DNA from: Molossus alvarezi
Taxonomy: Eukaryota; Chordata; Mammalia; Chiroptera; Molossidae
DNA length: 64,000 nucleotides
Assembly (NCBI GenBank): GCA_037176705.1
Contig: CM073886.1
Location: 23,731,501 to 23,795,500 of the forward strand
Direction of reading: 5' to 3'
The position numbers and the translations under genes are program-made. This document shows positions 57,240-64,000 of this stretch, in pieces (position 1 is the stretch's first letter; each line of letters begins with the position of its first letter). The notes beneath the pieces are model-generated. The model was not told where the DNA came from and searched no databases. It saw only the letters and a program-made list of their open reading frames with translations.

Positions 57240-57650
57240 ATATTGCGAAAGGATTAGCACAGTAAGGTGAGGTAACACCTCCATTGCCTCACATAATTGC
57301 CATTTCTATTTTTATGGTGAGAGCATTTAAAGTCTGCTCTCTTAACAACTTTCAAGTATATAATTATAGCCTTGTTGACTGTAGTCACCATGCTGTGCAT
57401 TAGATCCTCAGAACGTGTTCACCTTGTAACTCGAAGTGTCTACCCTTTGACCTACATCTCCCCACGTCCCCACCCACAGCCCCTGGGAACCACACTCCAC
57501 TCTCCCTTTCCATGCCTTGGGCTCTTTTAGATTCCATTTCCCCTGTGAGTGAGATTACACAGCATTTGTCTTCCCCTGTCCGACTCATCTCACTTAGCGT
57601 AATGCCCTCCAGGTCCATGCATGTGGTTGTAACCTCAGGATTTTCTTCTT
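57240..57650 (-). mobile_element. Old L1 3'UTR fragment, antisense, inside L2
   Basis: ATTTAAAGTCTGCTCTCTTA, ATTATAGCCTTGTTGACTGT, TGTGCATTAGATCCTCAGAA, ACTTGTAACTCGAAGTGTCT-like words, TCATCTCACTTAGCGTAATG and CCAGGTCCATGCATGTGG. Confidence 0.85.
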
Positions 57651-57654
57651 TTTC

Positions 57655-57860
57655 TGACCATTCTATTTAAAACTCATCCTCTCTTCCCTGTGACCAACTA
57701 GTCCCATTTCTTTTTCCTGCTTTGTTTTCCCCCCATATTAGTTATGTTCATATTTACTCTGCATTTCACCCACCGGAATGTAAACTCCATGGGGCAGGCA
57801 TGGAGTCACTCTGCTCCCTGCTGTTTGCCCAGCACTGAACAGTGCCTGGCACCCAGTGTC
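57655..57860 (+). mobile_element. L2 LINE 3' end, right part (split)
   Basis: GGAATGTAAACTCCATGGGG, TGCTGTTTGCCCAGCACTGA and ACAGTGCCTGGCACCCAGTG are the L2 3' terminal module. Confidence 0.82.
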
Positions 57861-60415
57861 GCTGGCTGGAGAATCCTGCTTTCTCCACTTCCTGTGGACA
57901 GTGGCCCCAGCGTCACCAGGACGTTTCTTTGCTAAGAGAAGTCACACATCTGGATTTCTTCTGAAGTCTTAATTTCAAAATGTTGGCAACTGATTTATTT
58001 CCATTGCAAACACGTTTGCTTGCTGAGTTCAGCTACTCACTTGCTCCCCTGTCCATCTGGGAGAAGCACCTGCCGACTCCAAGCAGAGGTGAGATGTACA
58101 GGCCGTGAGGCTCACCCACAACAGTGTCGCCAGCACTGGAGCGGGGCGAGGCTGGGGCGAGGCAGGGGTTCCGCGAGCACAGCGTGGAGGGCCTCTCGGC
58201 CTGGGTGTTTTAGTGACCAGTGGTCGTGTGATGGGCAGATCACTTTGCTGTTCTGGGCACGTTTCACCATCTTCAGAAAGGGCAGCCGTGTGGAGCCCGG
58301 CCACAGCAGGGCCTGGGGCGTAAGGAAAATTTAGTGACCCCGATCCTGTCCGTATTTAAATGTGGCTGCTCAGTTCGGTACAAGTTTTTTTTTTTTTTTT
58401 TTTTGCATTCGCTTTAGTTTTTCCAAATATTGCATGAAATCATGTATGATGATAGAGTTTTTTGATGCTCCCTCGAAATTTGCACCTGGCCCCTCATCAC
58501 CCCAGTCCTACCCTGAAAAGCAGATTGTTCTTGACGTCGGCCTCATCCGGGCTCAGAAAACCTCTGCAGCACAATTTACAGTTTCCTAATTTGGTTCCCT
58601 GGGCTTTGAATAGGTAAAGACAGTGTTTTCCACCCAGAATGTGGTCACGTCACTTGTCTTTTCTGTGTGGAAAGGCAGAGTATCGACGTGCTGTAACCGG
58701 TCCAGACTCACGGCGGCCTGTGCAGTGCACTCTGGGTTTGTTGAACTAGCAGCTCTTGCCGGGAGGATTAGGTTCTGAGGACCTTCGCGGTCCCCGTCCG
58801 CTCTGGCCAGTCTGAGCGTGGAGATGTCTGTGCCTGAGCAGCCGCCTTCCCTCCCGCTGCGATGGAGGGCGCCTTTCTCCTTCACTGGTGATGGTGGTGT
58901 GCGCCCGGTGCCCTGGCCTTCAGGCAGAAAGGCAGCAACGTATTTAATTTTGCTTCCTCAGCACTTTGGAGATTGTTCATAAAAGTTACTCGGATCTGAC
59001 AGCAGAGGACAGAGCTGTCAGCTGAGCTGGCCTGTTGAGCTCACAGGCGGGCCAGCATCCAGTGGAGGCTGAACGTTTGTCTCGGTGGTGGGGGAGGGGG
59101 AGTAGGTAGGACCGCTGTTCCTCAGAGCTGCAGGGTAGACTGAGCAGGGGGGTTGCGGGGACATGCTGCACCTGAAACGTGCTGCATGGGGATGAGGCTT
59201 GTGAGGGAGGCATGAGAGAGGACAGTGTCTGCAGGGACCCCGGCTGGAGTCTCGGCTCTGGCCCTGTGGGTGGTGGGTGGGTGACCTGAATCAGGCCCCT
59301 CCCCTTCTCTGCACCACGGTTTTCTTGCCCTCAGACAGCTGGTGAACAGGCTGTTCTGAGACTGGGTTTCAAGAGAGAGTTTGGTAAACCGTCATGGCTG
59401 TGATAACAAAGATTCAGTTCAATTTCTGGTCCTCTCACCCACGCTCTCTCCTCCGTTGAATGGAGCAGGGACATCGACTGCGGGCTGTGTTGAGGACCCA
59501 GGACTGTGGGTCTGATGCCTGCAGACAGAGGCTGTGAGCAAACGGCGCGTCCTGTTGTTCAGGAGACGGAGAGGATGCGACGAGGATGCGCTTCCTGTCC
59601 CTGGAGGAGGTGAGGCCATGAGCGGGGCGAGGCGTAGGGCCACGCACCTGGAGCCGTCACCACACGCATGCTTCGTGGACGTGAACCGGGCCGGGCACCT
59701 CCTGGGCTGCTCTGGGCTTTCTGCTCACCGTTTACCCCGTGTTCTCCCGCGGTCGGCGGCTCAGCAGGTATGAACGCCTGGATGCACGTCTCAGCCAAGA
59801 GGAGGCCAGAAGCCGTCAGTGGTGGAACCCATGGAGGCTACTGAGGTCCCCGAGAGGTCCCGCCTGTGTCAGAGCTCAGAGTGGCTCTGGGGCCCTGGAG
59901 GCCTGTCTGCACTGCGGTCACTGCCCGGCTGCCTCTGGCAGGGCTTGGATTCAGCACTGGCATGGTGGTGCTGGTCCTTGAAGTGCTGAAGTCCACCCCC
60001 ACCTGTTGGCAAATGCTGCCACCAGCTCCCCGTGTGGACCTTCACTGCCCCAGTGACCTTGACCATCTGGACTCTGCCCACCAGCCACCCCTGCCCTGAA
60101 CGTGTGTCACAACTAGTGGCAGAGGTGCCTCGCGGACAGGCAAAGGCCTGCTGTCCCTGCCCCAGCTGGCATTCTGCCCAGTCACTGTCCGTGGCAGCTG
60201 CTGCGGTCTGCAGCCTCTGCTCTGTCCCCTGATGATCAGTCTTACGAGCATTTCCCCTCAGGGTCTGCGGTGGTCCTGGGTCTGACCCCGGCTTTGGGTT
60301 GCTTGTTATCCGCACGCGAGGTAACTGCTGTGGCACTAGGCTGGGGTCAGATACTGTTCTCAGTCTTCAGACACTCCTGCTCGGTAGGTACCGTCATTAT
60401 CTCCACTTAGTGGAC
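57861..60415. other. Unassigned GC-rich intronic DNA with an isolated T tract
   Basis: A 20-base T run at 58385-58404 is followed by a 100-bp AT-rich segment that could be the tail of a minus-strand retrocopy. 59560-59760 is CpG-rich. Open frames lack recognisable proteins or splice-bounded conservation. Confidence 0.35.
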
Positions 60416-60419
60416 TTTG

Positions 60420-60500
60420 TCTACAAATACTTACTGAGCACCTACTATGTGCCGGCCACTGTCTGGGTGCCAGGAGCAGCAGTGAAAACAAGAGCCTCCT
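60420..60500 (-). mobile_element. L2/MIR antisense end fragment
   Basis: ACAAATACTTACTGAGCACC, TACTATGTGCCGGCCACTGT and GTGCCAGGAGCAGCAGTGAA are the antisense L2 3' end. Confidence 0.8.
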
Positions 60501-60820
60501 TGACTGCAGGTCTGAGGCAGGTTGTTGCAATGCGTGGCTGGTATTCAGTGCTGCTGCTCACACGGAAGTGTTTCTGGATGGGTACAAATTAAAGATTGTC
60601 CCCCGTGTCTCAGCCGGAGAGTCTGGACAACATGTGAGGATTTATTTAGCGAACGAGCACAGGCGATGAGAGCGCCGACAAGGTGCGGCGATGGAGAGTG
60701 TGATCGTGCAGCTGTCGACTGTGTGCAGGCCCAGTAGGAGGTGATAAACCTGTTGCTCAGAGTGCTTCAAGGACATGGCAGGTCTCAGCTGGCTGGGGAT
60801 GTGGGCAAACAGAAGGGTGG

Positions 60821-61096
60821 CAGCAGAGACCATTTTATTTTTTGTTAATCCTTACCAAGGATATTTCTCCATTGATTTTCAGATAGAGTGGAAGGGAGGG
60901 AGGGGAAGGGAGAGAGAAACATTGATGTGAGAGAGATACATCGATTGGTTGCCTCCGTCATGACCCCGACAGGGACTGGGGATCAACCTGCAACCCAGGT
61001 TCGTGCCCTTGACTGGGAATCAAACCCAAGACCCTTTGGGTCACGGGCCAGTGGTCTAACTGCTGAGCCAAAGCAGCCAGGGCAGCAGGGACCATT
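60821..61096 (-). mobile_element. Ves SINE, long form, with target duplication
   Basis: Body 60836-61082. CAGCAGAGACCATT (60821) and CAGCAGGGACCATT (61083), one mismatch. Tail hairpin ATCCTTACCAAGGAT (60848-60862) is a perfect 6-bp stem with altered bases. GGGAATCAAACCCAAGACCC and CTGCTGAGCCAAAGCAGCCA mark the head. Confidence 0.95.
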
Positions 61097-61489
61097 GAAA
61101 AGGAAGTCCTGCTGTGATGAATGGTTGTCTCTCTTCGGGGCATGAGCATAGACAGAAACTCCTCCAAGATAAAATTACCCACCCAGTGTGTTTGGGAGTG
61201 ATTGTGGTGTCTGAGCCCTATGGTGCCGTCCGTGTACCCCGAGAGAGGTGGGGGAAGAGATGGGCTTCCCTGTGTGAGCTCAGGGTCTCTTGGCATTGTG
61301 TGCAGCTCACAGGACCTTTGCTTGGACAGCATGCTGTGTCGGCTGCTGAGCAGAGACGGGGGCTCGGATTGGGTGCTGCGCAGATACATAGTAACCAAAC
61401 TCCAGCCGCCCCACTGCCCTGCACCCGGTTCTAGTTGAGCCTGTAGGACGGTGGCCTGCAACCCGTGAGGGCTCTCGTGGTAAAGGCGT
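61097..61489. other. Unassigned intronic DNA
   Basis: Overlapping open frames on both strands show no recognisable product. No repeat assigned. Confidence 0.35.
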
Positions 61490-61712
61490 CACATGGTGTC
61501 TGCTCCTCCCTGATCCTCGCCACCAAAATAGCCTGCTGCCTCCGCCATGCTCTTGCCCCCACCTTGTTTTTCTTCACGGCGCCTGGCGCATCCATTTATT
61601 TGCGTGCCACCTGTCTCCGTCAGCTTGCTTTGCTCCCCGGGTCATCCCAGAGCTGACCATGGTTCCTGGCACACAGGAGGCTCTTCACAGATGTGTGTTG
61701 AGTGAGTGCACC
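61490..61712 (+). mobile_element. L2-like 3' fragment
   Basis: CTGCTGCCTCCGCCATGCTC, CATGGTTCCTGGCACACAGG and CACAGATGTGTGTTGAGTGA resemble the L2 3' end, strongly diverged. Confidence 0.6.
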
Positions 61713-62495
61713 CTCACAGGGACTCCCGGAGGTGTGGGGACTGACTCACTCTAAATCACTCATGCCAGGGATTACCTGGCTGGAGGTGTCCTGTGCTCTG
61801 CAGAAACCGGGAGTTCCCTTCAGGAGGGGCAGTGGAGTCACGCTGCCATGTAGGTGTCACTGAGTGCCTTCGGTTGTCCTGCCCCCTGGAATCCACGTGC
61901 CCCCCCAGCCATATGGCCGCAGTCCCCGCCCGGGGCTGGTTCATATTCGCCTTCATACTCCTTGAGCCGCTATGCAGCGGTCAGGGCTCAGTCTGAGGAG
62001 CAGAGCCACCAGGAGGTGTCTCATGTGTACAGTAAGGACTGCGACTCAGAACCTGGCCTTCCACTGTGGGCACTGTTTGCACACCTGGCACGGGAGCTGG
62101 CAGTCCTCAGGGAGGGCGTCGGGGAGAAGAGCACTCGGGCATCGGGAGCAGCCGCCGCCGCCACAGGCTGAAGCCCGAGCTTGTTCTTGTTGCCTTCCCC
62201 TCGGTGCTGAGGGTGCCTTCGCACACCAGGCCCCTCATGGGTGGGCTCGGGACAGGGCCCCAGGCGAAGGTGGGGTGTTTGCAGGCCAGCCGTGGCTTCA
62301 CACTGGAGAGGTGAGTTTGCAGATGAGCAAGAAGACATAGAGCTACAGAGGGACTGCTTGCTGCTTCCCTCCCGTCCTTCAGATCCGCATGGCCGCCCCT
62401 CCTGGAAGCAGACCGGAAGGGAGTTCTGGGAATGGTGCTCAGCCCAGCCAAGGGGACACACTGGGAAGCCACAAGTGCATGCTGCTGAAATAGAT
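61713..62495. other. Unassigned intronic DNA
   Basis: A short GCCGCCGCCGCC run at 62149-62161. No exon or repeat supported. Confidence 0.35.
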
Positions 62496-62499
62496 CAAA

Positions 62500-62730
62500 G
62501 CACTGAGAAGCAGCTTAGCAAATTGATTAAGAATGTGGCCTCGGGGGCCAGAGTGCCTGGGTTCAGATCCTGCCGCCATCATGGACTTGCTGTGTCAGTC
62601 ACCTGGGGCAGGTGTCTTCAGCAGTCTGGCCCTTAGTTTCCCTGTCTGCAAAGTGGTGATGAAAATGATACCTGCTCGTGGGGCTTTGAAAGAATGAATT
62701 CAGTCAACAACTGGGAAGTGCTTATCCCAG
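62500..62730 (+). mobile_element. MIR SINE, near complete
   Basis: AGAATGTGGCCTCGGGGGCC, CTGGGTTCAGATCCTGCCGC, GCCCTTAGTTTCCCTGTCTG, AAAGTGGTGATGAAAATGAT and AACTGGGAAGTGCTTA are MIR landmarks from head to tail. Confidence 0.88.
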
Positions 62731-62984
62731 CCTGAGCTGTACACTGAGAGCTTCAAATGTGGAGAGCAATAATACGATAAAAATGTTTCCCTCTGCACCA
62801 CTTCACGCTCCCTCTCAGCCAAGGTCACGCCTGGCCTGCATCTGGAGAGACAGCTAGACACTGATCTCAGCATCTAAACGTGAAAAGAGAGGTGCACACA
62901 GGGATGGTCCCCCACCTTCCCAGACAAGGTTGTCATTCCACGCCTAGGTTTTAATCCCTGAGAGAAGGAAATACTCGTCCCTGC

Positions 62985-63435
62985 AGAGACTTGTGTGCAA
63001 ACATTCAGAGTGACTTTATTTGTGACAGCCCCAAACTGGAAAACCCCAAATAGAGCTACCTGAATTGTGGTATGTCATATAATAAAGAGGAGTGAACCAT
63101 TGGTAAGTGCTGGCATGGATGAATCTCAAAACCATTATGTTGCGTGAAAAAAATCAGATCAAAAGAGTACTGGACAATTCCACTTAGAGCAAACTCTAGG
63201 ACGTGCAAACTGGTCTTTATAGACAGACACTTGTTGCTTGAGGGGGGACGTGGGGAGGGGCAAGAGGGAGGGTTCTGGGGAAACGTTCACGGACCATGGA
63301 TGTATTCACTAGCTTGTTGGTGGTGATAATTTTGTGTGTGTAAACAAATGTCAAAACTTACCCATTACACACTTTAAATGTGTGCAGTTTTATTGTATGT
63401 CATTTATACCTCAATAAAGCTGCTTTAAAAAAAGG
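62985..63435 (+). mobile_element. Old L1 3'UTR with A-rich tail, plus
   Basis: TTATTTGTGACAGCCCCAAA, CATGGATGAATCTCAAAACC, GGTGGTGATAATTTTGTGTG, AACTTACCCATTACACACTT and TTATACCTCAATAAAGCTGC are the sense L1 3'UTR order, ending in AAAAAAA at about 63428. Confidence 0.88.
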
Positions 63436-63762
63436 TGAGGCCAGAGGGCTTAGGGCATCCCGGCACATTTTGGAGCAGTGCCCTACTACAGGAGAGACTG
63501 AAAATCCGTCCATCCATGTAGGGAAAGATAATTGCAAGCAGCAATTCCCCATGGGGAAGTTTGTTATTCGTAAATAACTGCTGTGGAAGGAGGGAAGGAG
63601 GTGTGTAATGAGATGAGGCTTCCCTGGGAGACCATAACCTAGTTATAAATTGTAGTCAAAACTACATAAATACGGCTCCCTTTGAAAAGAAAGCTATAAG
63701 CGAGAGCTGGTCATTTACAATCAAGTCTTCGAGGCAGAGATGCATTGCTAAAATCTCCAGCC
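63436..63762. other. Unassigned intronic DNA
   Basis: No repeat or exon recognised. Confidence 0.35.
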
Positions 63763-64000
63763 TTTTTTTTTTTTTTTTAATCCTCACCAGAGGACATTTT
63801 TTTTTGTTTTTTGTTCAGGTAGAGCGGGAGGGAGAAAGAGAGAGAAACATCGACGTGAAAGGGACACATCGAGTGGTTGCCACCCGCACGACCCAACCGG
63901 GGCTGGAGACAAACTGCAACTGAGGTACATGGCCTTAGCGGGAACCGAACCCGGGTCTCTCTGGACCGTAGGCCGACGCTCTAACCGCTGAGCCAAACCA
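63763..64000 (-). mobile_element. Ves SINE, long form, running to the window edge
   Basis: A T run at 63763-63778, hairpin ATCCTCACCAGAGGAC, GGACACATCGAGTGGTTGCC, GCGGGAACCGAACCCGGGTC and GCTGAGCCAAACCA. Only the last few bases of the head are cut off. Young-subgroup sequence. Confidence 0.94.

Larger units (their letters stand above)
35080..64000 (+). other. Intron downstream of the SNX29-like exon
   Basis: About 29 kb running to the window end with no further supported exon. It contains a dead Tigger transposon, Ves SINEs, L1, L2 and MIR relics and a minisatellite. Confidence 0.5.

Noticed and set aside
1..64000. HeliBat Helitron insertions
   Set aside because: I looked for the characteristic ends (TCCTATATAATAAA-type 5' end) and did not see them; absence noted only as weak evidence on the bat family.
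1..64000. Endogenous retrovirus or other viral coding sequence
   Set aside because: No gag, protease, reverse-transcriptase or envelope motifs or paired LTRs were recognised; RT-like sequence at 35740-36130 fits L1 ORF2.

Overview
This is mammalian intronic DNA, almost certainly from a yangochiropteran bat. The diagnostic feature is about 23 copies of the tRNA-derived Ves SINE. They have a tRNA-like head with recognisable A and B boxes, a CT-rich body, and in many copies a hairpin-plus-A tail. The family of bat is not decided by the sequence. I did not see HeliBat Helitron ends, which are common in vespertilionids, but 64 kb is a weak sample.

The only convincing protein-coding sequence is one 107-bp internal exon on the + strand at 34973-35079. 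It has a pyrimidine-rich acceptor and a GAG|GTAAGA donor. Its 35 complete codons match, from memory, the coiled-coil region of sorting nexin 29 (SNX29), just ahead of the PX domain. The rest of the window would then be two large SNX29 introns of at least 35 kb and 29 kb. No other exon, RNA gene or CRISPR array was found. Most open frames in the window are chance frames in repeats.

Layout. 1-1.8 kb: 5' part of a LINE-1 on the minus strand. 4.2-4.7 kb: two Ves SINEs. 6.75-7.26 kb: processed RPL32 pseudogene. 7.33-9.55 kb: a half-L1 (HAL1-type) retrotransposon with 5'UTR, ORF1 and 3'UTR but no ORF2, carrying a 74-bp TTAA-flanked piggyBac-like MITE in its 5'UTR. 9.9-20.7 kb: MIR and L2 fossils, simple repeats and unassigned DNA. 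20.7-22.6 kb: old L1 3' end with four Ves copies, two of them stacked at one target site. 23.9 kb: second copy of the 74-bp MITE, inverted. 24.9-34.5 kb: L2, MIR, L1 and Ves. 35.0 kb: exon. 36.7-39.4 kb: full-length but dead Tigger (pogo) DNA transposon. 40-50 kb: Ves, MIR, L2 and a GCCACCCCT minisatellite. 51.9-52.5 kb: a hAT relic and a short internally deleted Tigger relative. 53.6-64 kb: nested L1, L2, MIR and Ves.

The elements do not work together as a system. They record successive transposition waves: L2/MIR, then old L1/Tigger/hAT, then HAL1/piggyBac MITE and Ves. The most informative observations are the HAL1 structure with an ORF2-start remnant, the 74-bp MITE pair, the Ves 3' hairpin whose pairing survives sequence change, the triple target-site repeat, and the loss of the third catalytic aspartate in the Tigger transposase. 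I found no evidence for a novel functional system.
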